64,000 nt of DNA from assembly GCA_026874595.1 (NCBI GenBank), contig CM049318.1:54196250-54260249 (forward strand), given 5' to 3'. How positions within the stretch are numbered: position 1 is the stretch's first letter; every line of letters starts with the position of its first letter. This document shows, in pieces, positions 23,923 to 34,739 of the stretch. The stretch comes from Sipunculus nudus. Its lineage: Eukaryota > Annelida > Sipuncula > Golfingiida > Sipunculidae. The notes beneath the pieces were generated by a model that had not been told where the DNA came from, ran no database searches, and was given only the letters and a program-made list of their open reading frames with translations. A program made the translations under genes and the position numbers.

Positions 23923-23952
23923 TATACACTGAGGGACTAACACGGCTACACG

Positions 23953-24007
<55 letters not shown>

Positions 24008-24010
<3 letters not shown>

Positions 24011-24183
24011 TAAGATTTCGCCTAACTACCACCCCAGTTTAGCGAGCTTCTCAAGATAACAACCACTTGTCCAAGGTCTCGAATCTTTTTTGCCTTTTAT
24101 ATAATAACTCGCTTGAGACGAACACCTCGAAAATGCGACAACTTTATCGAGGTCCCGTTGTTAGTCGTAATATCGAGGTTTTA

Positions 24184-24186
<3 letters not shown>
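24008..24186. mobile_element. Small pogo/Tc1-type MITE at a TA target
   Basis: It begins 'cagtaagatttcgcctaac' and ends 'atatcgaggttttactg', with TA on both sides. The terminal inverted repeat (CAGTAAnA-TTCG) is short and imperfect. At 179 bp it is non-autonomous, and it sits inside (TA)n sequence, the favoured target of this superfamily. Confidence 0.6.
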
Positions 24187-24239
<53 letters not shown>

Positions 24240-24599
24240 CCAAAACTAAAATCAGAGTGGATCATCTGACTGCAGGTGTGACAGGTTCTTTGCGATAGCA
24301 GCCTGGATTTAAACCAATTTAGAGGTTGTTACATTACCACGCTTTATATCTTTTAATCGTTTAACGCTTAAATAATCCAATATTCCAACAGTAAGTAACG
24401 ATGAATGTTTAAACAAGAATAAGACTATCTAAAAATCCCATGAATGAGGTGTTATCCTGTCTCTCTATAAAATGCCATCAAAATCCGTTCATTTTAGTAA
24501 AGATGTTCCCAGAAAATCAAACCGACCAACAGCGGCAGAAACATAATACCCACTGGCGGAGATATAAATATAAACACAGCTGTGAATTCTCCTTTTTTA

Positions 24600-24836
24600 T
24601 CAGTTGTTGGTGTTAAATATAAAAAAGAATTATCAGTGAAGCAACCACCAGTGAAGCAAAATAGTGATTAAATTACATGTATACACACAAAGATTACGCC
24701 CTTTCCGCGGGCGATAACATTCTGTTCACTGTTGCACGCTGTGTAACATAATCAGCAGCCAATGCTGAATCCTAATCACCACCACCCAAACATCAGTTGC
24801 GTCATCTCCTTGACATCCTCACATCATCTCCCGGCC
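24600..24836 (+). promoter_or_regulatory. Probable promoter and 5' UTR of the right signal exon
   Basis: Matches the region upstream of the left signal exon. Landmarks include 'tcagttgttggtgttaaata', 'gggcgataacatt' and 'cttgacatcctcacatcatc' just before the ATG. Preservation across two diverged copies suggests functional constraint, but no core promoter element is certain. Confidence 0.4.
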
Positions 24837-24890
24837 ATGGACCGGTACGGACTGACCCTGCTGGTGGTGATTTTGTGCTACATACCTCAG
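24837..24890 (+). CDS. Signal-peptide first exon, probably exon 1 of the DSL-EGF-C1q gene
   Basis: Codes MDRYGLTLLVVILCYIPQ: a short N-terminus with Asp/Arg, then a hydrophobic core, typical of a cleaved secretory signal. The donor cag|gttagt leaves phase 0. The next exon recognised on this strand (41892) needs an upstream exon ending with two bases of a codon. Exon 1 therefore cannot splice to it directly, and at least one exon is missing. Assignment to that gene rests on strand, order and the need for a signal peptide. Alternatively it belongs to a different, unrecognised gene. Confidence 0.5.
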
Positions 24891-25089
24891 GTTAGTTACA
24901 TCATGCAAGGAAATCATACATACAGGAGGATGCGTCAATTTATCTTCGGGTGGGGGGGGGGGGGGGGGGAGGGGGGTTGACTGGTAGCAATCATGGGAAC
25001 TTAATCCAAGACAACTGTTTTCGAAACACGCACACACACACATAAAAATATATATTATATTATATATATACATGTATATGTATATCTTA

Positions 25090-25268
25090 TTATCTGAATA
25101 GCAGGAGGATTATTGCATTGGCCACCCTCCTTGCTAAAAAGTATACCCCCATCCCCCTGTTTTGTTGGTTTTAAGAGTACCCGTTTCCAATTGCTGCATA
25201 CCCGCAATGGCCGTCTGTCAGATATCGGGCCAAAGCCAAATCACTTTCTTACTATGCCCGTACGATAG
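25090..25268 (-). repeat. tRNA-like short repeat, family C copy 2
   Basis: The second copy of the repeat at 8515-8690, in the same orientation, with 'gcatacccgcaatggccgtc' and 'actatgcccgtacga'. It follows an AT-rich tract, as copy 1 does. Confidence 0.5.
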
Positions 25269-25299
25269 TCCACGCTTGTGGACGTAACCGCCTCATTTG

Positions 25300-25640
25300 T
25301 TTAATGCTTCCTTAACTCTAAGTATATGCTCATCTGCAGAATTTCATTCCAGTTTCGGACCATATGACAGGGCAGTGTGACATGCTCCTCTAACCAAGCC
25401 CGGTCACTACTGCACCTGTGGGCGCTAGGTGTGTAATATTCGTACTGCCGAGGAACCCACGAAAGGTGCACTCGTTTGTGAGTGAATGAAACACGGTCGT
25501 TTGGCACGGCCTACTCACTGAGCCTGCAGAACGCTGACCCTGACTAGAGTCCACCGTGAAAAAAATCAAACTGCCTCGGCTGACATTCGAATTCACGATC
25601 TCCCCGCTTACGTGGTTTACCCGTTAACACATAGGCCAGT
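25300..25640 (-). repeat. Possible tRNA-derived SINE
   Basis: On the - strand the region starts with 'tggcctatgtgttaacgggt', followed by 'gaattcgaatgtc' at B-box spacing. A ~250 bp body follows. No second copy was seen in the window, so the call is tentative. Confidence 0.3.
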
Positions 25641-25969
25641 TTTATGGGTTCCTTTTGCAAAAAGTTATAGAGAAAGATCTATTCTCAGGACACTTTTTCC
25701 TAATTAGTCATAAGATAATTAAGAAACTTGCAATTAAGAAAATAAGTCATGCATTCCACACAGGATTATTGAATTACTGTTTGTGAAATAAATGAAACTT
25801 TTTCGTTAATTCTCAATGTTCCTGGTTTCTTTTAATTTAAATATTCAAAGTGAAACAAACTCTAGTGAGATTCGAGAAAAATAATAAAAAGCTACGATTC
25901 ATTTGTTGAATTTAACAAGATCATACATCCGCAAGTTTATGTATATATGTGTATATATATAAATATATA

Positions 25970-26029
<60 letters not shown>

Positions 26030-26124
26030 ACATGTTTGGCCTGTCTCTCGTACATGCCGGTACTACTTATATAAGTGTACTTTTTTATTTTTAATAATGA
26101 AGACTAGATATTCACTGTCTTTAT

Positions 26125-26205
26125 TATCAGAGATTAGCCCTAATGTCTTTGCGAAAGGTTATGCGGGTCTTCTGGATTAATCATTGGCCATTACATACTG
26201 AGGTT
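26125..26205 (+). repeat. SINE family B fragment
   Basis: 'ctaatgtctttgcgaaaggt' and 'tatgcgggt' match the body of the - strand SINE at 3697-3900. The tRNA-like head is missing. Confidence 0.45.
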
Positions 26206-27024
26206 GATTTGTAGTTTAATGATATTTTGATATATTGACATTTAGATAGTTTTCTGTCAAAAGCTCTGTTTTTTTTCAATTTGGTCTGAGTAGTAACAAG
26301 GAGTTTATACTCCATATGAACTCCTTGGTCGTACTGTACATGTGGTATCTTCAATATCTTCTTTATTTTATCTCGTAGCTCTATATCTATGCAGGCATCA
26401 AATATAAACGAAATATAAGGTCAAAAAAAAAGGATGGTTCTCAGGCATTTTTTTAATCAGTGAGGGAGAGCGATTTTTTTTTACCTTTATTTTGTATGTT
26501 TCGATAAAAATGTCATAGGATTCGGGAAATCAAGATAATATCAGAATATTTTTTTTTGCTAGACATGTAAAAACCCAACACAACAAAGGAAATCTTATCA
26601 ATATTGAATTCTGTTCCTCCCCATGATAAATGCAGGCGTAATTGCGATGAACATCAACTGACTTATATGCTACCTCGATTGTATACGGACAGGGCCGTCA
26701 ATAGGGGGGGGGGAGAAAAGGTATATATCCCTCCCCCCCCCCCCCATTTTTTTTAAAAGGGGATGGTAAATGTAATAACCCCCAACCTCACACCTCTTCA
26801 GAGAATCATATTTATATATTGCAAAGGAAATATATGAATTAATAGAATTATAGAGTTTGGTTCCTTTAATGAGTTTATTATGATATATCATATCTAAACC
26901 TTGTTTAGAATTAACTCATAGGGGGGGGGGGGGGCTACTTAAAACGTAATACCATGCTTCTTATAACCATAACCTTATCCTTAATCGTTATATATTTGAA
27001 ATGCGATTAAGTATATATATATAT

Positions 27025-29430
27025 GGGGCATTTCACGGTATTTGCGACACAAAAGTAGGGAAAATATTCGTGAGAATCGTTCAAAAATTTGATCCAACTG
27101 AACAAAAAGCTTTAATATTTTAACACAGTACAAATTTCAAGAGACTTATTTTGGATTTCATTATTTTTTAACCAGACCTTTTAAAAAATTTGAAATTTCA
27201 CGTCAAGGACGGGACATATTTAAAATTGAATTAATTATCCAACCTAAACTCCCATTTATTTTGGCATCATACTGACAAAGTGACACAAGGTACTTAAATA
27301 TTTTTGCCATGTTAATGATAAATAATTATCTCTTATAATGCTGATTTTTTCTGTCATTACGGTATTTGTTTTTATTTTCAATATTGTTTTAAAAAAGCTT
27401 TCTTGACACAAAATCTTAGTTATTCCTCTTTGGACTGACGTACAAAATAACTGCAGGCTTATGTTATAAAATGTTGTTATATTAACAGAATAGTGATAAA
27501 TTTAAATTTGTCACGGACAGGACACAAAGTCACAGACGGGACATGAAGGTATAAAAAATTAAGTGTTTATGAAATAGAACATAATACAAATACTGCAATA
27601 TCAAAATAGCTTTAAAGACAAGTTTGACAAAGAACATTAACTCTTTGCATTGGCATATAAGTTAAACTTTGTAAAAATAACTTTTATCATAGATGGCACA
27701 GGACGTCACGGACAGGACAAACATATATAAATCCTACCCATGGCATGACATATTTAAGAAACATGCAAACATACACTACATGGTCAATATTGCTTTCATG
27801 GCTGAGCTTGGCTAAGATTTAGGACTCTTCACAGTCAATACAATTATTAAACAAACAGCAGCAAAATTACATTTTCATGGTCAAAGCCTCAATATATTTA
27901 TCGTTTATGGGTTATGTTTTTTTTTTTTGCACACAAAAATCCAAACGTTTACTGAACTAGACTATTTAGATTTTAATTTTTTTTTTGGGTGGGGGGGGGG
28001 AATATACCTTTTAAATTTAAACGATTTGTACATTAACACCTCTTTTGGTCTTTTTTCATCAGGAAGGAGACCCAGACGGCATTAAAAAACTGAATTAATT
28101 CTGTTTATGAAAATAACTTATTTAACAACTTATTGTTTCCATATAATCATATTTTTTTTAAAATCCATAATGCAAAATTTTGCAAACATAAAGTAGGGAA
28201 AAAATCACTCTGCTTAAAAGTGACAATAAATGGTTTTATTAGTACTACATCCTACAAGAAGTTACAGTATTCCACAACTTGGACATTCATTCATCAGAGA
28301 CGAACACATCTCTTTCTCCAACATAGAGAAGAACGAACATGAATGAAATACTTTGGGGAATGACTGTAAGAAGCAAAGAATTATCTAGGCTAGCATAAAA
28401 TAAAATTTTAATACTTCAATGCTGATCCATTATACAAACTATAATTAAACCGTGGGAGATGTGTTGACGCGGATTAAGAAAAGGGGGCATATCGAACTAA
28501 ACTGTTTTGCCTCATAGGAGAAACACATTCAATATATATCTGCTTATTTTCTTCCTACAGTACAGTGATGGTAATCATTTTAGGGACATGTGAAATTGAT
28601 ATATCCATTCAAAACAGTGTTTAAAGTCTGCCAGGAGAGGGGCATAGTCTTCTGACACAACTGACTAAAAATTTCTTAAGTCATCCAAGCTAAAAAAAAT
28701 GGTAGCTCATATTCAGTTTTTTTTTTTTTTTATGTTTTGCTCTTGTTTCCAGTCAATAACCATCTAATCTTTAAAAAATAAAGAATTGGTCCCAATTTAA
28801 CTATCATTTACCACTGGGAAGTGGAGTGCATGACTTATATATTCAGTATATATGAATGATATATTACTTTCTGTTTAATTTATTTAATATAGACTGATTA
28901 TCTCTATTAAAATGAGCGAATAAGTGAATCTTGGATTAAAATTGAAAGATATGCTGTCAACTGGTTTAAAATTCCCCTTAAAAAGATGTTTTTTGCCCAA
29001 ACCTGTCCCGTCCATGATAAAATTTTTGTCCCGTCCGTGACGCCACTTAATTAGCAATTTGATAAATCATTTCACAGGAATAAGAATAACTCCTTATTTG
29101 TTACGAAACTGGCTCTTAAGGCCAACATATGATAAGAACAAATAAACTTGACTTATCTTAGATGAGCAGGAAATTAATGTTACAACATTAACCATAACCA
29201 TAAATGTATGTCGAAAAAGTGTCTCGTCCGTGACGCTTTATTAGAAATATATAATAACCAAGTGATGCAGGTGAGCCGATGTCTGATTCTTTTAGCAGAC
29301 GTCCTTAGGGTAATGTACCTCTGTCAATTGGTCCTTATTCATGAAGTCACTTGCCAGTTAGTTTTGAACTATGAACCCAAAACTATCCATGTCTGTCCCG
29401 TCCGTGACAAAAAATACCGTGAAATGCCCC
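27025..29430. mobile_element. 2.4 kb TIR transposon with subterminal inverted motifs, non-autonomous
   Basis: The ends are 'ggggcatttcacggtattt' and its reverse complement 'aaataccgtgaaatgcccc', between AT flanks that hide any target duplication. A 'gtcacggac(a/g)ggac' motif occurs in the left part near 27203, 27512, 27530 and 27706. Its inverse 'gtcccgtccgtgac' occurs in the right part near 29004, 29028, 29223 and 29396. Symmetric subterminal motifs usually serve transposase binding. Only short frames are present and no transposase was recognised. Superfamily unassigned. Confidence 0.75.
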
Positions 29431-29438
29431 ATATATAT

Positions 29439-30249
29439 TGTTACGGAACCTAATATAAATAGATCAAGTATGCGTGATGAACACAAATTTTGTAAAGGAG
29501 ATAAAAAAATCAGATTCTGTAACACTAGGCAACGTGAAACGTCTAGTGAAACAAACAAAGAGGTCAGTGGTTTTTTGTTAACAAATAACTATAATTTATT
29601 CTTAAAACAACCCTAACATTACAATACACTATATCAATACAATTATACAGTAAAAGAGCGATATAACAACAAATCAATACAATCACACAGAATGATAAAC
29701 AATGTGCACAGTACCTGGATACCAACATCGTCTCAACGATAAGTTCTTTAAATGTATACTCTCGGAGAATGACTGTCCAGCGTAAAGTTCTTGAAACAAA
29801 ACAGATAGTAAACTGAAGTCCAAATGCATAAAATCCAGGAGAAAGTCTTAGAAAATCTATAATAGCCGCACAGGTCGGATAAGCTAGGTCCCAGAAACTG
29901 ACACACGCTTCTGCGTCCGCTGGAATTTTCTCTGCTCTCTGCCCCGGCTCCAAAAAACAGACCCTTTATATACTCTTCACCCCGAGCAAAGAATTTTCCA
30001 CTTCTCGAACAGTCTAAGGATAATACATTATACACGGTAAGCACGCGTCACAGGAATCCTCTAGAAAAACATCGCTGCGTGTATCTCTACATACCAGGAT
30101 TATCACGTGACCTCGGCCAGGCGTGAAAACCCCCAGACAACGAGAGTTCAACCAGTACGGATAAAACATTAAATGCAACAAGCGGCCCGGCGAGGGTGTC
30201 ACCATACGGGTTACGCCCGTGTCACACAATAAAAAGAGCACCTGTAACA
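29439..30249 (-). repeat. 3' LTR of the gypsy-like element
   Basis: 811 bp, with + strand ends 'tgttacggaacc' and 'gcacctgtaaca', i.e. a TGTTAC...GTAACA terminal inverted repeat. It matches 36419-37219 throughout with scattered differences. It lies eight bases from the end of the neighbouring TIR element. Confidence 0.9.
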
Positions 30250-30264
30250 CTCTCCCTCCTCTAA
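30250..30264 (-). other. Polypurine tract next to the 3' LTR
   Basis: On the - strand 'agaggagggagag' directly precedes the LTR start TGTTACAGG, the position of the plus-strand primer in LTR retrotransposons. This supports the element's orientation. Confidence 0.7.
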
Positions 30265-30397
30265 GAAAAAAGAAAGTTTTCACGGAATTGCGATGAAAAT
30301 CACTAATTTTTGCATTAAACTTTGTTAGAAATAACAAATTGGATGATCTATGCCATCATTGCCTTCTTGTAACAACACAGCACCAGCAACAGTATCA

Positions 30398-31150
30398 CTA
30401 GCATCTACAGCTAAAAGGTACAGAAAAGTCTGGAGCTGCTAAAACTGGTGAACTTTGCAGGATTGCTTTCAAATTCTGAAATGCATTTTCACACTGAACA
30501 TTCCATACATACTTTTGTTTCTTCTTTAACAAATTAGTCAAAGGTTCAGCTACAGCAGCAAAATTTTGACAAAACTTCCTGTTGTATCCAACCATACCAA
30601 GAAAACGCATTATTTGCTTTTTGTTTTCTGGTCTAGGAAATGCAGAAATAGCACTTTTCTTAGCATCAACAGGTTTTACCTGACCCTGCCCTACAATATG
30701 ACCCAAAAATGTTACTTGTGCATGTCAAAACTCAGATTTTACTAAGTTGATGGTCAGACGTGCTTCACTGAGTCTTTCGAAATGGTCGCGAAATATTTGC
30801 ATATGTTTCTCTAAGGTGTCGCTGTACACGATAAGGTCATCAATATATGCGTCGCAGCCATGAATGTCCTTGACAACCATATGGATGAGGCGCTGGATCG
30901 TGACTGGCGAGTTCTACATGCCAAACGTCACAAATGCGGACACTTCTTTCGTTCGTTCTGTCAGCGGAACTTGCCAGAAGCCTTTTAGCAAGTCAAACTT
31001 GGAAACATACCTGGAGCTACCGACTCTATCAATACAATCATCGATCTTCGGAATCGGGAACGTGTCAGTCTTGGTGACAGAGTTCAGTTTCGATAATCTG
31101 TGCACATACGGTAACTTCCATCAGGTTTTGGCACAAGAATACATGGTGAA
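30398..31150 (-). pseudogene. Reverse transcriptase and RNase H remnant
   Basis: The frame at 31105-30914 contains 'KLNSVTKTDTFPIPKIDD', 'FDLLKGFWQVPL' and 'AFVTFGM', core RT motifs of Ty3/gypsy elements. After a shift, a YIDD catalytic box is encoded around 30837-30848. The frame at 30706-30398 has 'FLGHIV'-type sequence, 'IMRFLGMVGYNRKFCQNFA' and 'AFQNLKAIL', the RT-RNase H connection and RNase H start. Stops and shifts separate the blocks, so no full enzyme is encoded. It lies downstream of the integrase in transcription order. Confidence 0.85.
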
Positions 31151-32560
31151 CTAGTAACTGTTACTAGGTTCAATTAGATCATTGTCCAGCAAATAATGAA
31201 TCTTATCCTGTAAATACTTTTGCTTTTCTGGATTCAGTCTATATGGATGTTGCATGACTGCGCTTGCCTCGCCAACATCGACGTCTTGGCACAACATGTT
31301 AGTTCGCGTTGGAATGTCACTAAATAAATGTTCATAATTCCGCGGCAGGTTCTTGAGGTCTTGTTGTTTTTGTGCGGTAAGGTGTGACAGTTTGGCATGC
31401 AGGTTGTTAAGCACGTCTGAGTTTTTTAATGGTACTGTACCACACTTAATTTCCACATCACACTTACAATCAGTATCTACTTTAACTGGGTCAGGGTCAG
31501 TGTTTACACAATTTACAGCAGTAACAGTATGTACAACATCTGATGTGCTATTTCTGTCATAATATGGTTTCAACATGTTAACATGGCACAGTTGTTTCTT
31601 CTTACGTCTATCTGGTGTCAACAGTATGTAATTTAAATCACTGACTTTCTTGTCAACGATAAAAGGACCAAAATACCTAGCTTGGAGAGGTCTTCCAGGG
31701 ATGGGAAGTAAGTCAAGGACTTTTTCACCAGGCTCAAACGTCCTATTTAGAGTGTGCTTGTCATACTTTGTTTTCATTTTACTTTGTGCAGATTTTAGAA
31801 TTTGACTTTGCAATCTCACAAGCATTGTGTAGTTTAGTGCGAAAGTCTGAGACATACTGCAGTAAACTAAGAGAATTAGGATTTTCACACAAGAGTTTTT
31901 CTTTAAGCAGTTTCAATGGACCTCGAACTGAGTGTCCAAAAACTAGTTCAAATGGACTGAACCAAGGACTCTTGAAAGGATTCAACAATAGATGGATTCC
32001 TTCATCCCAGTCTTTCTGTGTGTCATAGCAATAAGTCCTGATCATGTTTTTTAATGTCTGGTGAAAACACTCGAGGGCGCCCTGACTTTCAGGATGGTAT
32101 GGCGAAAAGCTGTACTGTTTTATACTTAGCTCAAGTATAACTTGTTGGAATAAGCCAGACATAAAATTAGACCCTTGGTCAGACTGGACGGATTTTGGTA
32201 ATCCAAAAGTTGTAAGAAACTCGGTCAGAGCTTTGACAACACTTTTGGTATTAATTTTGCGCAATGGTATTGCCTCAGGGAACTTGGTAGATGTGCACAT
32301 AATTGTCAGCAAGTATTCATGTCCAGATTTTGTTTTGGGCAGTGGTCCAACATAATCAACAATAATCCTACTGAATGGTTCCTCGAAAGCAGGAATAGGC
32401 CTAAGTGGGGCCTAGGAGGATTCTGATTGGGCTTGCCTACCATCTGGCATATATGGCATGATTTACAATATTGTACAACATCTTTCCTGAGGTTAGGCCA
32501 ATAGAAGTGTGTACTAATTTTTGGAAAGTTTTATTTATACCTAAATGGCCAATTTCCTGA
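31151..32560 (-). pseudogene. Integrase remnant running into the start of RT
   Basis: A zinc-binding HHCC module is encoded at about 32560-32440 ('GHLG', 'HFYWPNLRKDVV', 'CKSCHIC') with a frame change. The catalytic core follows: the first Asp in VDYVGP (~32350), the second in SDQGSNF and the Glu in GALECFHQ (frame 32312-31779). The frame 31888-31151 holds the C-terminal 'ARYFGPFIV' and 'LCHVNMLKPYY' region. It then continues without a stop into 'HPYRLNP' and 'LLDNDLIEPSNS', the N-terminal edge of RT. That unbroken passage is the direct evidence for integrase-first order. Confidence 0.85.
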
Positions 32561-32689
32561 CTTTCCGGATCAGTGTCCTGATCAAGTGACGGCTTTTCTG
32601 TCACTATTGGTACAGGCTGTACTTTATCACCTTTAAATGAATGCTGTGAAGCGGAACTGAAGTGTGCCTGTCTGAAAACACACCATTAA
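32561..32689 (-). pseudogene. Residual pol sequence between transposon insertion and integrase
   Basis: Retrotransposon sequence between the TTAA insertion and the integrase zinc finger. It joins 34598-34740 on the other side of the inserted element and would be the protease to integrase interval. No protease active-site triplet (DTG/DSG) was confidently read. Confidence 0.4.
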
Positions 32690-34593
32690 GGTCTAATCAT
32701 CATCAAATATCATGAAAATTACATTTTTCTGAAAAACATCTGGTTTTATAGATGTTTGCTATATCTATCTTTTCACAAAAACACGTTCCTGGGGTTATAT
32801 TGTATCAATTAGAAAAATAAGTATTTTAATTCAGATGTCAACCCCACGTGGGGTGCAAACAGGAGAGAGTTAGCAGTGTGTAAGTTGTTTATTGGTTAAA
32901 CACGCCCTCGCGGTATTAGGCAAATGGTTGATTGACAGGCGTGGGGAAGCCGCGGTCAGTCAGCCGGGAAAGAGCTTATCTTTATTACCGGCACTTACTA
33001 ATTGGCACTAATTAATACAAACACTTCCTCCCAGTACGCTTAACCCAGAAGTAAACTGTACATCGCACTCGTCCAGTCGCCGAATAATGTCTATGTCACT
33101 GCCCTAAAATATGTTAGTGTCACCCAATAAGGGTCCTGGCACCAAGAATATACCCAGAAATATGAATTTACCGATTGTTATTTCTGTAATATTTACCTTG
33201 TTATACACTATAACATTTTCTCCCAGGGTCCATCATTACATCGCCAAAACCATTACCGAATACATCGTTCCTTCTTCTATAATATACAATATCTTCAAAC
33301 TGAACGTCATGGATCGAAGAAAATAGAGTAGAATGAGCGAAGATTAAATTCGCTATTTGAACGAGAGACAGTCACATACTGCTGATCACAAGGTTCCCGT
33401 GTCGTTAGTGGAGGATGTAGATAAACGCCGAGGGTGGTGCAGCAATATGGGACTGCGTTGCACGAATAAATTTTGTGAGAGGAACGCGGCACCAAGTTAC
33501 ACCACCACGTCGCCTGCTAACAAATTTTGCGAAGTGAACCGCGCCGGAGTCTTAGCTATGAGAGCGATCGGTAAAGGAAGAGCGGTCGCAGCACGATTTA
33601 GCGCGTATATGACCGGTGTTAATAAATCTAATGAGAGAGGGAGATATGTGTTGCTGCTAGCTATGTAGTGTCTCATATATAATTGTGAGAGGGAGAGACA
33701 AGCTGTTAATTGGATTAGGGTATATGGTGGTCTGAATGAGAGCGCAGAGTAAACAGAGTGATCGTTCTTATCAGTCACTTCACACCTGACGCGTGCCCCG
33801 GCGCGGTAGGCCATGACCTGATTACCGATGACCGATCCCTCGGACCAGTAAGCTCCGCCTTCTTTAGTTTGACAGTTCTCCAGTTGTCATGATGCCTAAT
33901 AAAATCCTTTTTTTTAACATTGATAAACCATTAAATTTTATTATTTATATATTGAAACCGATTCTCATCGGAACATTTAGTGAAAAACTACAACTGTCAC
34001 TTGCGCTTATATCCCTGTTTTCCACTCAAAACGAAATTTCTCTTCCCAAACAGTTTTTGGCCGTTTTCTCAAAACAGAATTTCATGAGACTGTATGGTCT
34101 TCAGAGCGATATTTCTCAAAAACGATCGAATATAGAGTATTCAAATTTTGCATATTGATAAATCAACAAGTATTCTAAAATGCGTTTTTTTTTCATATAT
34201 CGTTTTTAGTGTAGTAGAAATACGTTATTTAAACGAAATAAGTATTGTTAACATCACACATTTTTTTTAAATTTAAAATTCATTATAAAAAAAGACAATA
34301 AATATATAACAAAAAATAACGCCTGGAGATATTTCTATGTAGTTTCAAATGATACTATTTCAACATACATACCCTATGCTAATTTTTAGATATATCCAAT
34401 AAAAAAAAATAATTTTAAATCATTTCAAGTTTTAAATTTTCAAAGTGGACACTGTTACACTTTTTTAATATGTTTCATCTGATAGAGAATATTCTAAGGA
34501 TTCTAAATATATATACATCACTGTGTCTAAAATTATTATTAATATGAATTCTAAAGCTAAATTAAACCAAGGTTGTTTGAAGGTGATTAGACC
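32690..34593. mobile_element. TTAA-flanked DNA transposon (Kolobok-like) inserted in the retrotransposon
   Basis: TTAA stands at 32686-32689 and 34594-34597, a 4 bp target duplication. The inner ends are inverted: 'ggtctaatcatcatcaaa' and, from the right, 'ggtctaatcaccttcaaa'. Length is 1904 bp. TTAA targets are typical of piggyBac and Kolobok. The ends do not start CCC as in piggyBac, and the internal frame (33357-33668) suggests Kolobok. It is younger than the retrotransposon it interrupts. Confidence 0.75.
33357..33668 (+). pseudogene. Fragment of a Mutator-like/Kolobok transposase
   Basis: A 103-residue frame with paired cysteines (CTNKFCERN) and then 'FCEVNRAGVLAMRAIGKGRA'. It resembles the E-x-NRR-x-V-x-AMR-x-IG-x-G motif of the Mutator-like transposase domain found in many invertebrate transposon proteins; this is recalled, not searched. 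It ends soon after with a stop, so the enzyme is truncated. The TTAA-flanked ends fit the assignment. Confidence 0.4.
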
Positions 34594-34739
34594 TTAACAA
34601 GTGCATGTGCACCAGTAAAAGACCTATTAGAAAATGGCAAAGTGTTTGCTTACATAAGAGTCTGGCCTGAACCAGTGTCCCTCAAAATTCTAATAGGGGT
34701 AGAATCTGAAAATTCACTTGAAAGTGATACAAAACCATC

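Larger units (their letters stand above)
21280..24900. repeat. Right arm of the large inverted duplication
   Basis: This is the partner of 6290-13835. Matching landmarks include 'gagatcattcggtcttcagg' (21928) against 'cctgaagaccgaatgatctc' (10804), and 'aacgtcaatgacgtagggct' (21998) against the reverse complement at ~10733. The outer end stops within a few bases of the exon 1 donor. The foldback hairpin, the MITE and their flanking microsatellites at 23640-24230 have no counterpart in the left arm. Confidence 0.75.
24891..27024. other. Intronic or intergenic DNA with simple repeats
   Basis: Contains a G-run at 24951-24975, the repeats listed separately, (TA)n at about 25957-26025, and facing G- and C-runs at 26703-26745. 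No exon fitting the missing half of the MNNL domain was found. Confidence 0.4.

Noticed and set aside
33357-33814. Overlapping - strand frame (33814-33497) as a gene
   Set aside because: Low-complexity antisense of the transposase fragment within a TTAA-flanked transposon.
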